In this document: in pieces, positions 17,072-25,238 of the stretch
How the letters are laid out: each line of letters starts with the position of its first letter
Position numbering within the stretch: position 1 is the stretch's first letter
From: Demequina capsici
Lineage (GTDB): Bacteria > Actinomycetota > Actinomycetes > Actinomycetales > Demequinaceae
Assembly (NCBI RefSeq): GCF_032102965.1
Contig: NZ_CP134880.1
Coordinates: forward strand, 2,170,001-2,234,000
Direction of reading: 5' to 3'
Length of the DNA stretch: 64,000 nt
Notes under the pieces: model-generated
Seen by the model: only the letters and a program-made list of their open reading frames with translations
Told to the model about the DNA's origin: nothing
The model's database searches: none
Translations under genes and position numbers: made by a program

Positions 17072-17998
17072 TCAGTTCAGCAGCGCCGCCAGCATGCGGC
17101 GCCCCTGGACCACGCGCGGGTCCTGGGCGCCCACCACATCGAAGAGCTCGACCAGGCGGGCGCGCACCGCGTCGCGGTCGTCGCCGAACACCCGCGACGC
17201 CACGTCGAGCAGCCGCCCGAGAGCATCATCGATCTGCCCGCCGAGCATGTCGACATCGGCCACGGCCAGCTGCGCCTGCACGTCCTCAGGCGCGGCCGCG
17301 CCAGCAGCGCGCACCGCCTGAGGGTCCGCGCCCTGCGTGCGCTTCAGCAGCAGCACCTGAGCCCTGCCCGCGCGCGCGTCGGCATCCTTCGGATTCTCCA
17401 CCAGCGCCCTGTCGTACGCGGCCACCGCAGCATCCATGTCGCCGCGCTCGATCGCGTCGTACGCCTCCTGATGAAGCGGCGGAAGCGGCTCGGGCGCGGG
17501 CTCCGCGCCGTCAGCCCCTTCCGACGCAGGCGCAGGCCCGCCCAGACCGGACTGCGCCGCCACCTGAAGCACCTGGCCCAGCACCTCCCGCAACTGTGCC
17601 TCCGAGGCGGACCCTTGGAACAGCGGCGCCGGTCTCGCGCCGATCAGCGCCATCGCGGCAGGCACCGCCTGAATCTGGAACGCCTGTGCGATGCCCCGCT
17701 CCACGTCCACGTCGCAGCGTGCCGGCAGGAAGCCTCCCAGCTCGGCGGCGAGCCGCTCCACGTCGAGCGCGAGCGTCTCGCTCGCTGGCGCAGCGGAGGA
17801 CGTGAACACGATCACCACCGGCACCGACATCGACTGCTCGGCGACTGCCTGCAGGTTCTGCTCCGTCACGAATACGGCGCTCGGCGCGCCGGAGGCGGCA
17901 CGCTCCGCGCGGGTCCGCTCCGCCTCACGCGCGCGGGCGAGCGCAGCTAGATCGACTGCTCCGCGCAGGGCGGAGTCGGGCAGCGGTGCTTCGGTCAC
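17072..17998 (-). CDS. Thioredoxin-like/TPR protein, CnoX (YbbN)-like
   Basis: This 308-residue protein has a thioredoxin-fold N-terminal part (about 37-150: VPVVIVFTSSAAPASE, then QIQAVPAAMALI with the conserved cis-Pro) and a C-terminal helical TPR region (about 175-308: ALVENPKDADARAGRAQVLLL). The position of the redox CxxC is occupied by SSAAPAS, so it cannot act as a classical oxidoreductase. CnoX/YbbN proteins act as holdases that deliver clients to chaperonins; that role is inferred by family. It is convergent with the secreted-protein gene (22 bases apart) and 17 bases downstream of the lipoprotein gene. Confidence 0.75.
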   Translation of the reverse strand: MTEAPLPDSALRGAVDLAALARAREAERTRAERAASGAPSAVFVTEQNLQAVAEQSMSVPVVIVFTSSAAPASETLALDVERLAAELGGFLPARCDVDVERGIAQAFQIQAVPAAMALIGARPAPLFQGSASEAQLREVLGQVLQVAAQSGLGGPAPASEGADGAEPAPEPLPPLHQEAYDAIERGDMDAAVAAYDRALVENPKDADARAGRAQVLLLKRTQGADPQAVRAAGAAAPEDVQAQLAVADVDMLGGQIDDALGRLLDVASRVFGDDRDAVRARLVELFDVVGAQDPRVVQGRRMLAALLN

Positions 17999-18015
17999 GC
18001 GGAACCTCCGTGGGG

Positions 18016-18993
18016 TCAGCTGGCGCTGAGCTTGACGAGCGAGTGGTCGGCGGCCACGACGCCAGGCAGGCCGTCGGCACCGGGTCCAGGGATGTACATG
18101 ACGAGGTAGTCGTCATAGGTGTGGGTCAGCTGGTCCTTGATCTCGCCTTCGACGAGCGGCTGCTCGGAACCAGGGACGATGATCGTGGCGTCCTTCACCG
18201 TGATCGCCGAGCGCACCTGGAGCGGCGCGAGCACGAGCGCTCCGCCGTCCGCGGTCGAGATCGCGTAGGTGGCGTCCATGTTCGGTTCGATCGTGTCGAC
18301 GAACGTGCCGCCTGACTCCTGCGCGGTCTTCGTCAACTCGGTCCGGGCCGCGAACAGCCGCTCACGGTAGGTGTCCGCAGAGAACTGGCTGGCGAGGTCG
18401 GAGTCCGACCCTGCCCGGAGCAGGTCGAGGTAGTTGGAGTACGCCGCGCTCGGCGACGGGTCGAGCGTCGACGTGTCCAGCGCAAGCACCTCGGTGCCCG
18501 TGACGGCTCCGGGCATGGACGGCAGCGCCGCGCCGGGAACCATGTGCGCCCAGCCGACGAGCGTGTAGTCGTCGGAGATCGAGTCCTGGACCCAGACCAG
18601 CACCACAGGCGTCAGGTCGTCCCCGGGCTGCTCGGTCACGGCAGCCATGATGCGCGGCCACTCGCCCGCCGCGGGCAGGTAGACGGCCTGCATCTGGGAC
18701 GGGATGTCCGTGAGCGCCACGCTGCCGTCGGCCTTCTTGAGCTTGTACTGGGCGTCGCGCGCGGCCTTCGCCTGCCCTGAGACACGGTCGCCGAGCATCG
18801 ACGAATCGAGAGCGGCATCGGCTGCGTCGAGCTCCTCGAAGGTCGCATCGATCACGCTCTGCGCCTGGGCATCCTGCAGCGCGGCGCCTTCCTCGATGGA
18901 GGCGGCCACGGACGGCTGCGGCACGTCCGGCGTGCACGCCGCCAGAGCGAGGGCGGCCGCGGCCGCGGTCACGGCGAACAGAGCGCGCCTCAT
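18016..18993 (-). CDS. Lipoprotein of unknown function
   Basis: This 325-residue lipoprotein has a clear signal and lipobox LAAC (Cys at residue 20). The mature chain is acidic, with an Ala-rich helical start (ATFEELDAADAAL) and a globular part lacking motifs I can name. It overlaps the upstream membrane-protein gene by 4 bases (ATGA), so the two are translationally coupled and probably form one envelope complex. I do not recognise a function. Confidence 0.7.
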   Translation of the reverse strand: MRRALFAVTAAAAALALAACTPDVPQPSVAASIEEGAALQDAQAQSVIDATFEELDAADAALDSSMLGDRVSGQAKAARDAQYKLKKADGSVALTDIPSQMQAVYLPAAGEWPRIMAAVTEQPGDDLTPVVLVWVQDSISDDYTLVGWAHMVPGAALPSMPGAVTGTEVLALDTSTLDPSPSAAYSNYLDLLRAGSDSDLASQFSADTYRERLFAARTELTKTAQESGGTFVDTIEPNMDATYAISTADGGALVLAPLQVRSAITVKDATIIVPGSEQPLVEGEIKDQLTHTYDDYLVMYIPGPGADGLPGVVAADHSLVKLSAS

Positions 18994-19988
18994 CGGTCCT
19001 CCTCGCCGTCGTCCTGCGCGGGCGGCAGGAAGTCGGAGTCGTCGGGTGTGGTGGGCGTGGGGGTGGACCAGTACGGCTCGGGCGCGGCGGGCTCCGACGT
19101 GGCCTGCCCGGCCGCGTCCGGCGCAGGAGCGCTCGCCTGAGGCGCGGGCGTCGCGTCGTCAGTCACGGCATCGGGCTCCTGCGTCAGCTCGGCCTCAGGG
19201 ACCGCAGCCCCTTCCATGCGTCGTGCGCGGCGGGAGCCGGGCTTCGGCCCCTCGTCCCCGGTGCCGATGCGCTGGCGGTGGGCGATCCACTCCTCGGCGC
19301 GGGCCTGCACGGGCCGGACGTCGATGATCAGCATCGCGAGCGCCACAAGGCCGATCGCGGTGAGGATCGCACCCCACACGATGAGCGGCGCGATCCACGC
19401 GTCGTTGACGGCGCGGGACATCTTGAGGTCCACGGAGGTGAGCGGCGAGCCGTCGTCGGACACGAACACGAGGGCGAGGCCCGGGTCCACCGCGGAGGCC
19501 CGCACCGACACGCGATCCGTTCCCGTCCAGCTGTCCCGCCAGAGGTCGCTCGATCCGGTGAGGAGCGACTCGTAGGCGGGGCCTGCGTCGGCCGAGGCGG
19601 ACGGGCTGGGCGAGGAGGTCGGCTCGGCGGAGGCGGATGCGGATCCCGACGCCGAGGGACTGGGCGACGGCGCAGGCTCCTGGAGCGTCGTCGTGAGCTC
19701 CTCCCACGTAGGCATGCCCGTCACGTAGGTGATCGACTTGTCCGCCGACCACGCCTCGAGGTCGCTCGGGAGCACGGAGAACGCATGCACGGTGCCCGTG
19801 CCATCCACCGCGTACCGGCCGTCCCCGCCGAACGCCAGCATGTCAGCGGGCACCACCACGGCGGCGGTGTCGACGGTCGCGGGGACCGTCACGGCCGTGT
19901 CAGGCCGTTGCGTGTTCGCGACCAGCCCGATGATCAGCACGATCACGCCGAGCAGGCCTGCGATCAGCGCAGTTGTCCGCAATCTCAC
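18990..19988 (-). CDS. Membrane protein of unknown function with Pro/Ala-rich tail
   Basis: This 332-residue protein has an N-terminal membrane segment (about 7-25: TALIAGLLGVIVLIIGLVAN), an external domain (about 26-195) with a Pro/Ser/Ala linker (PAPSPSPSASGSASASAEPT), a second membrane segment (about 200-225: IAPLIVWGAILTAIGLVALA), then a basic and Pro/Ala-rich cytoplasmic tail. GTG start at 19988 with a strong ribosome site AGGAGGAA. It is coupled to the downstream lipoprotein gene by ATGA. A minus-strand -10 like TACAGT lies at 20018-20023, divergent from the coiled-coil gene promoter. Function not recognised. Confidence 0.7.
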   Translation of the reverse strand: MRLRTTALIAGLLGVIVLIIGLVANTQRPDTAVTVPATVDTAAVVVPADMLAFGGDGRYAVDGTGTVHAFSVLPSDLEAWSADKSITYVTGMPTWEELTTTLQEPAPSPSPSASGSASASAEPTSSPSPSASADAGPAYESLLTGSSDLWRDSWTGTDRVSVRASAVDPGLALVFVSDDGSPLTSVDLKMSRAVNDAWIAPLIVWGAILTAIGLVALAMLIIDVRPVQARAEEWIAHRQRIGTGDEGPKPGSRRARRMEGAAVPEAELTQEPDAVTDDATPAPQASAPAPDAAGQATSEPAAPEPYWSTPTPTTPDDSDFLPPAQDDGEEDR

Positions 19989-20062
19989 AGGGGGTTCCTC
20001 CTACTTTCCACTGATCACTGTAGGAGATGAGGCCGAAAGGTGACACATCGGCTCTGACCGCT

Positions 20063-20092
20063 TTGTCACTTCTGAGGGCACCGCACTACCCT
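20063..20092 (+). promoter_or_regulatory. Promoter of the coiled-coil gene
   Basis: A -35 box TTGTCA (20063-20068) and -10 box TACCCT (20087-20092) are 18 bases apart. The predicted leader is about 60 bases and contains AAGGAG in front of the ATG at 20159. Confidence 0.6.
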
Positions 20093-20158
20093 GGGGGTGC
20101 TGCTGCGCGCCCCCGCGCACCTGCTCACAACGCCCCGTGCACAAGGAGACCCCCCAGC

Positions 20159-22897
20159 ATGGCCGAGGACAACCTCCCCTTCCCGATCACCATGCGCGGC
20201 TTCGACCGCGAGGCGGTCGCCGCTCACATCGCCAGGCTGGAGGATGAGGCGTCGTCGGCTCGCAAGGAGGCGGAGTCCGCCCGTTCCGAGGCCGCGAAGG
20301 CCGCCAAGGCCGCTGAGGAGGCGTCCCGCTCGCTGCGCGAGTCGGAGCAGCCCACGTACAAGGGCCTCGGCGCGCGCGTGGAGCAGCTGCTGCGGTCCGC
20401 GGAGGAGCAGTCGTCCGACGTCGTGGCGCGTGCGAACACCCATGCGCAGGACACGGTCGCCCGCGCCAACGTCGCCGCGCAGCAGATCCGCGCGCGCGCA
20501 GACAACGAGGTCGCTGAGATCCTGGCGCAGAGCCGTCGTGAGGCGGAGGAGGTGCGCACCGCGGCGGAGAACGACGCGCTGTCCGCCCGTGACGCAGCCG
20601 AGCGCCACGCCGGCGAGATCACGGAACGCGCCAAGCGCGAGGCCGAGCGCATCGTCTCCACGGCGGACAGCGACGCGTCCGAGCGCAAGGCTTCCGTCGA
20701 CCGCGAGCTGCACACCATCCGCGCCACGGTCGAGCGCGAGGCCACGGAGATGCGCGTGACGAGCCAGCGGGAGGCGACCGAGCTGGTCGAGTCCGCCCGC
20801 ACAGAGGCCGAGACCACCACCACGTCGGCCGCCGCGGCCGCCGAGCAGATGCGCGGCGAGGCGGAGGGGATTCTCGAGGCCGCCCGCGCGGAGCGGTCGC
20901 GTCACGAGACCGAGATCGCGCAGCTGCGCGCCAGCGCCGACGCCGAGATCGCCGACATCCGCAACTCCGCTGACAACGAGGCCGCCGCGCTGCGCGCCGA
21001 GGGTCAGGCCGCGGTGCGTGCCGCGAACGAGGAGGCCGCCGGGATCCGCTCCCAGGCCGACGCCGACGTCGCCGCGCTCCACGAGGCGGGCAACCGTGAG
21101 ATCGCAGCGCTGCGCGCCGAGGCCGAGGCGTACGGCAAGGAGACCCGCGCCGAGGCCGACACGTACGCCAAGGAGACCCGCGCGGCCCTCGCCTCCGAGA
21201 CGGGTGCGGTGCGCGAGGCAGCGGACACCTACGCGCGGACCACCCGCGGTGAGGCCGACGCGCACGCCGAGCAGGTGTCGTCCGAGGCCGCCGCGTACGC
21301 GCGGAGCGTGCGCACGGAAGCGGACCAGCATGCCGAGCGCGTGACGACCGACGCGGACACCTACTCCGACTCGGCGCGTGCGCAGGCGGACGTGTACAGC
21401 CGCGACACCCGCGCCGAGGCCGACAGCTACGCGAACGGCATGCGGACCCAGGCCGAGGGCTACCTGCGCGACAAGCGCCAGGAGGCGGACTCGTACGCGG
21501 AGTCCACCAAGGCGCAGGCCGACGCGTACGTCCGCGAGACGCGCGCCGAGGCGGACACGTACGCGGAGTCCACCAAGGCGCAGGCCGACGGATACCTTCG
21601 CGACAGGCGCGCCGAGGGCGATTCGTACACCGAGTCGGTGAAGGCGCAGGCGGACCTCTACAGCCGGGACACGCGCGCCGAGGCCGATTCGTACAGCGAG
21701 ACGGTGCGTGCCCAGGCCGACGTCTACAGCCGGGACACGCGCGCCGAGGCGCAGTCGGCGGCCGACGCGATCCGCGCCGAGGCCAGCTTCTACAGCCGCG
21801 AGACCCGCGCCGAGACCGACGCCTACGTCCGCGACACCCGCGTCGCGCTGGGCGCCGAGGTGGATGCCGCACGCGCCGACGCCGACAACTACGTGAAGGC
21901 CGCTCGCACCGAGGCGGACGCCCAGGCGCAGGCCACCGCGGCCGAGGCGGAGGCGTACAGCCGAGACACACGCGCCGGAGCCGACAAGTACTCGCAGGCA
22001 CAGCGCACCGCGGCCGACGCCTATGCGGACGAGCTGCGCGCGACGGCGGGCGTCGACGCCCAGCAGGTGCGCGACGAGGCCGAGACGTACGACCGCGAGA
22101 CCCGGACCGAGGCCGACAAGTACGCCGCCGCGACCAGGGCGAGCGCGCAGTCGGCGCTCGACGCAGCCGAGCAGGACGCGGAGCAGGCGCTCAATGCGGG
22201 CCAGGCACAGGCACGGGACATCGTCACCGCCGCGACGAACGAGGCGAACACGCTGCGGGCTCGCTCCGAGGAGGAGGCGGCCACCGGTCTCGCCAGCGCC
22301 CGCGCCGAGGCACGGCTGCTCGTCGAGCAGGCGAAGGCCGAGGCGCAGCAGCTGCGCGCCACGGCGCACACCGACGCCGAGTCCGCTCGCGAGGAGGCCC
22401 GCCGCACCCGCGAGGACCTGCAGCTCGAGATCGCACAGCGCCGCGAGGCCGCGGAGCAGTCGCTCAACCAGCTGCACGCCGAGGCGACCGCTGAGAACGC
22501 CGCCATGGTCGAGGACGCCAAGGTGCGGGCCGCGGAGGCCGAGGACCGCCTGTCTGCGGCGATCGAGCGTGCCGAGGTGGTCCGCCGCGAGGCCGAGGCG
22601 CATGCGCAGACTCTCCTCACGAACGCCCGCAACAACGCCGACGAGATCGTCAGCGACGCACGCGAGCACGCCGAGACGATCATCTCCGAAGCCGTGTCCG
22701 ACGCGGAGCGAGAGCGCACCATGGCATCGAAGGAGGTCGAGGAGCTCAACCGTCAGCGCGAGTCGATCACGACCTACCTGGACGACCTCCGGTCGCTGCT
22801 CGGCAACGATCCTGTCTCCAACCTCGCCGCGGCTCAGAAGCTGAGCCAGGCTGCTGCAGCCGACGCCGCAGCAGCGAAGTCCGGCGCGGACGCCTGA
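20159..22897 (+). CDS. Giant hendecad-repeat coiled-coil protein, DivIVA/Scy-FilP-like
   Basis: This 912-residue protein starts with a short DivIVA-like motif (LPFPITMRGFDREAVAAHIA), which in DivIVA relatives binds curved membrane, and is otherwise almost wholly alpha-helical. From about residue 255 to 706 it is built of roughly 40 consecutive 11-residue repeats of the form A-D-x-Y-x-x-x-T-R-A-E without a phase break, then an ordinary coiled coil and a C-terminal segment (NRQRESITTYLDDLRSLLG) like those of Streptomyces Scy/FilP-type proteins. Hendecads favour a straight or right-handed coil. I infer a polar or filament-forming cytoskeletal scaffold. The ATG at 20159 has AAGGAG upstream. It is followed 7 bases later by a small companion gene. 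Confidence 0.8.
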   Translation: MAEDNLPFPITMRGFDREAVAAHIARLEDEASSARKEAESARSEAAKAAKAAEEASRSLRESEQPTYKGLGARVEQLLRSAEEQSSDVVARANTHAQDTVARANVAAQQIRARADNEVAEILAQSRREAEEVRTAAENDALSARDAAERHAGEITERAKREAERIVSTADSDASERKASVDRELHTIRATVEREATEMRVTSQREATELVESARTEAETTTTSAAAAAEQMRGEAEGILEAARAERSRHETEIAQLRASADAEIADIRNSADNEAAALRAEGQAAVRAANEEAAGIRSQADADVAALHEAGNREIAALRAEAEAYGKETRAEADTYAKETRAALASETGAVREAADTYARTTRGEADAHAEQVSSEAAAYARSVRTEADQHAERVTTDADTYSDSARAQADVYSRDTRAEADSYANGMRTQAEGYLRDKRQEADSYAESTKAQADAYVRETRAEADTYAESTKAQADGYLRDRRAEGDSYTESVKAQADLYSRDTRAEADSYSETVRAQADVYSRDTRAEAQSAADAIRAEASFYSRETRAETDAYVRDTRVALGAEVDAARADADNYVKAARTEADAQAQATAAEAEAYSRDTRAGADKYSQAQRTAADAYADELRATAGVDAQQVRDEAETYDRETRTEADKYAAATRASAQSALDAAEQDAEQALNAGQAQARDIVTAATNEANTLRARSEEEAATGLASARAEARLLVEQAKAEAQQLRATAHTDAESAREEARRTREDLQLEIAQRREAAEQSLNQLHAEATAENAAMVEDAKVRAAEAEDRLSAAIERAEVVRREAEAHAQTLLTNARNNADEIVSDAREHAETIISEAVSDAERERTMASKEVEELNRQRESITTYLDDLRSLLGNDPVSNLAAAQKLSQAAAADAAAAKSGADA

Positions 22898-22904
22898 TCC
22901 CACG

Positions 22905-23312
22905 ATGACCGACCCGGTCGAGCCTCACGACGCGCTGCTGCGCGCGTCCGCGCTCGACCGGGCACGCGCGGAGGAGGCATCCCGCGCGCGCGAGCTGCTC
23001 GCCCAGTTCCTGGCCGACGCGCGCGCGGCAGGGCTCATGCCTTCCCCACTGGTGGCGCGCGGCTACGACGGCCGCGGAGGCTACAGGACCGGTGTCGAGG
23101 GCTGGTACCTCAAGAAGGACCGCTCGGTCGCCGTGGGGACGGATGGCGAGTTCTACGTGCTGTCCGTGCAGGGTGGACTCGTCGCGCGTCTGCGCGGCGC
23201 AACGCTGAGCCCTTCCGATCCGCCGCTCGAGCTGGGCCGTGGTGGCAGGGACGGCGAGTCGATCCCGCTGTCGGTCGCCCTCTCCCGGGTGCTGGAGCGC
23301 TCGGACCGCTGA
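22905..23312 (+). CDS. Conserved small protein of unknown function, companion of the coiled-coil gene
   Basis: This 135-residue soluble protein has an acidic/Arg helical N-terminus (SALDRARAEEASRARELLAQFL) that could pack against a coiled coil, then a beta-rich part (VEGWYLKKDRSVAVGTDGEFYVLSV). No signal, membrane segment or known catalytic motif is seen. It starts 7 bases after the stop of the 912-residue coiled-coil gene, so the two are co-transcribed. A partner or adaptor of that protein is an inference from position only. Confidence 0.7.
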   Translation: MTDPVEPHDALLRASALDRARAEEASRARELLAQFLADARAAGLMPSPLVARGYDGRGGYRTGVEGWYLKKDRSVAVGTDGEFYVLSVQGGLVARLRGATLSPSDPPLELGRGGRDGESIPLSVALSRVLERSDR

Positions 23313-23315
23313 GCC

Positions 23316-24077
23316 TCAGCCAGCGGTGAGCGGTGCGAGCAGGCGAGCGACCTCCTGGGGCGCCTCGAATGCCGCGAGGTGTCCGACTCCGTACACGAGC
23401 ACCGGCTCGATGAACAGCGCCTCCGCCATCACCGCGATGTCGTGCGACGAGACGAGCTTGTCGTGCTCTCCCCCGATGACGACCGCGGGGCCGTCGATCT
23501 CCGCCAGGACCGCGGTGCGGTCGGGACGTGCTGCCATGGCGCGCTGCCCCCAAGCGATGCCGGCACCCGAGTGCGTGGCGATGTTCGCGGCGATCGCATC
23601 GACGAGTGCCGCGCGCCCGGGCCCCTGCGTGCCGACCAGGTCCTCCGCCATCGCGCGCGGATCGGGGACTCCCGGAGCGCCGTCCATGGCGGCTGCCATC
23701 GCCAGGCGGTTCTCGTGCGCCTCCCTGGTGTCGGCGGTGCTTCGGGTGGCGATGAGCCCCAGGCCGGCCACAGCGTCGGGGTGGCGCTCCGCGACGGCCA
23801 TCGCCACATAGCCGCCCATCGAGCAGCCGATCCACACGGCGGCGTCGTGGCCGGTGGTCTCGCGCATCGCCGCCACCGCCGCATCGGCGATCAGCTCGAG
23901 CGACGGCTCCTCATCCGGGATGGGCATCTCTCCGATACCAGGCATGTCGAAGGAGATCACGTCGCCGGGAAGGGCATCGATGTCCGCCATCGCGTCGATC
24001 AGCGGGTCCCATTGGGCACGATCGACAGGGAAGGCGTTCAGCAGCACCACGGGGGTGCCGTCGGGGATGACGCTCAC
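23316..24077 (-). CDS. Alpha/beta hydrolase
   Basis: This 253-residue alpha/beta-fold hydrolase has an oxyanion-region motif LLNAFPVDRAQWDPL, nucleophile elbow GCSMGG (catalytic Ser), an acid residue near VVIGGEHDKL and catalytic His in YGVGHLAAFE. The substrate cannot be read. The GTG at 24077 is preferred over an ATG 30 bases upstream because GGAGGA lies 4 bases before it. It ends 3 bases from the convergent gene at 22905-23312. It follows another alpha/beta hydrolase gene on the same strand. Confidence 0.82.
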   Translation of the reverse strand: MSVIPDGTPVVLLNAFPVDRAQWDPLIDAMADIDALPGDVISFDMPGIGEMPIPDEEPSLELIADAAVAAMRETTGHDAAVWIGCSMGGYVAMAVAERHPDAVAGLGLIATRSTADTREAHENRLAMAAAMDGAPGVPDPRAMAEDLVGTQGPGRAALVDAIAANIATHSGAGIAWGQRAMAARPDRTAVLAEIDGPAVVIGGEHDKLVSSHDIAVMAEALFIEPVLVYGVGHLAAFEAPQEVARLLAPLTAG

Positions 24078-24140
24078 GGTCTCCTCCAGACAGACTGGCC
24101 GGAACACTGGTGCGGACGGCCCTGCCGGGCCGCCGCCTCT

Positions 24141-24908
24141 CTATTGCACCACGGAGGTGGGCGCGTACGCGGGAAGCGGCCCGCGTTCCGGAGCGACGCG
24201 CGCAACGATCGCATCGAGCACGATCCGGACGAACCGCTCTCCCACCCACAGGTGCTTCGCGTCCGGCACGGCGACGAGCTCGAGCTGCGTCAGGGGCGCG
24301 AACCGCTCCCTCGCCTCGTCCGGCTTGAGGAAGTCGTCGTGCTCGGGGACCAGTGCGAGGACAGGCTTTCCCGACGCGGCCCACCGTTCCAGGTCTTCGT
24401 CCCGTGCACGGTGCAGGGGCGGCGACAGGAGGACCGCACCGTCGATGTCCTGATCGGCGCCGTGCATGAGCGTGACCTCGGTGCCGAAGCTCCAGCCCAC
24501 GACCCACACGTGCGGCAGACCCCGTTCGTGGGCGAACGCCACTGCGGCGCGCAGATCGTGCGCTTCGCCAGCGCCGCCATCGAACTCGCCCTCCGACCGT
24601 CCACGTGGCGACGACGTGCCACGCGTGTTGAAGCGCAGCACGGCGATGTCAGCGAAGTACGGCAGCCGCCACGCAGCCTTGCGGAAGACGTGCGAGTCCA
24701 TGAAACCGCCGTGGGTGGGGAGCGGATGCATGGTGACCAGGGTGGCGGCGACCCGGCCCGACGCGGGCATCGCAAGCTCGCCGACCAGTGTCAGGCCGTC
24801 GGCGGTGTGGAGCTCGATCTCCTCCCGGATCGCCGGAAGCACCGTCGTGGACCTGACCTCGGCCATATCCGTCGGCGCGGCGGTGATGCTCGGCTCGACC
24901 TCAGCCAC
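24141..24908 (-). CDS. Alpha/beta hydrolase, dienelactone-hydrolase/CocE-like
   Basis: This 255-residue hydrolase has a fold typical of small serine esterases/acyltransferases: TLVTMHPLPTHGG, then LRFNTRGTSSPRGRSEGEFD, the nucleophile elbow GWSFGTE, LVPEHDDFLKP and the catalytic His in DAKHLWVGE. The GTG at 24908 is chosen since GGAGGA lies 4 bases upstream; it overlaps the preceding gene by 8 bases. Substrate unknown. Confidence 0.8.
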   Translation of the reverse strand: MAEVEPSITAAPTDMAEVRSTTVLPAIREEIELHTADGLTLVGELAMPASGRVAATLVTMHPLPTHGGFMDSHVFRKAAWRLPYFADIAVLRFNTRGTSSPRGRSEGEFDGGAGEAHDLRAAVAFAHERGLPHVWVVGWSFGTEVTLMHGADQDIDGAVLLSPPLHRARDEDLERWAASGKPVLALVPEHDDFLKPDEARERFAPLTQLELVAVPDAKHLWVGERFVRIVLDAIVARVAPERGPLPAYAPTSVVQ

Positions 24909-25212
24909 GAGTCCTCCCATAGGTGTTCCAGCAGTGTGTGTGCCAGTGGCGACGCGCAGCGGCCGCGGCCTCCGACCCGAAGAGCCCGTCGGCCGCCCAT
25001 GCGACCAGATGCGGCGTGCCGCCGTCGATCTCCTGACCGCACGCCGGGCACAGGTAGGTGCGGTCGTTCGGGCGGGGGACGGCGACCAGGTACTCCTCGC
25101 CGCCAGGGCCGATCTCGCGACGCGCCCCCACGGACCCTGCGAGCCGCTCGACGTCCAGCTCCTGGTAGGGCTGGCCGTACGGGCGCTTCGAGGAGCGGCG
25201 CTTCGAGGGCAT
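24901..25212 (-). CDS. Small conserved actinobacterial protein with Cys/His cluster
   Basis: This 103-residue protein has a basic N-terminus (PSKRRSSKRPYGQPYQELD), a CPACG knuckle and a downstream HWHTHCW that together could bind zinc. Homologues are often labelled ATP/GTP-binding without visible P-loop support, and none is seen here. It overlaps the downstream hydrolase gene by 8 bases and follows the GH1 gene by 26 bases on the same strand. Confidence 0.7.
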   Translation of the reverse strand: MPSKRRSSKRPYGQPYQELDVERLAGSVGARREIGPGGEEYLVAVPRPNDRTYLCPACGQEIDGGTPHLVAWAADGLFGSEAAAAARRHWHTHCWNTYGRTRG

Positions 25213-25238
25213 GCGGCCAGTCTACGAAGGCTCGGAGT

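Noticed and set aside
21109-22150. Regular repeats that might suggest a CRISPR array
   Set aside because: Repeats are 33 or 66 bases, degenerate, without unique spacers, and encode an in-frame hendecad protein.
20066-22903. Long open frame antisense to the coiled-coil gene
   Set aside because: It mirrors the 33-base period of the sense gene and is Leu/Gly/Arg-rich without start signals; a GC and repeat shadow.
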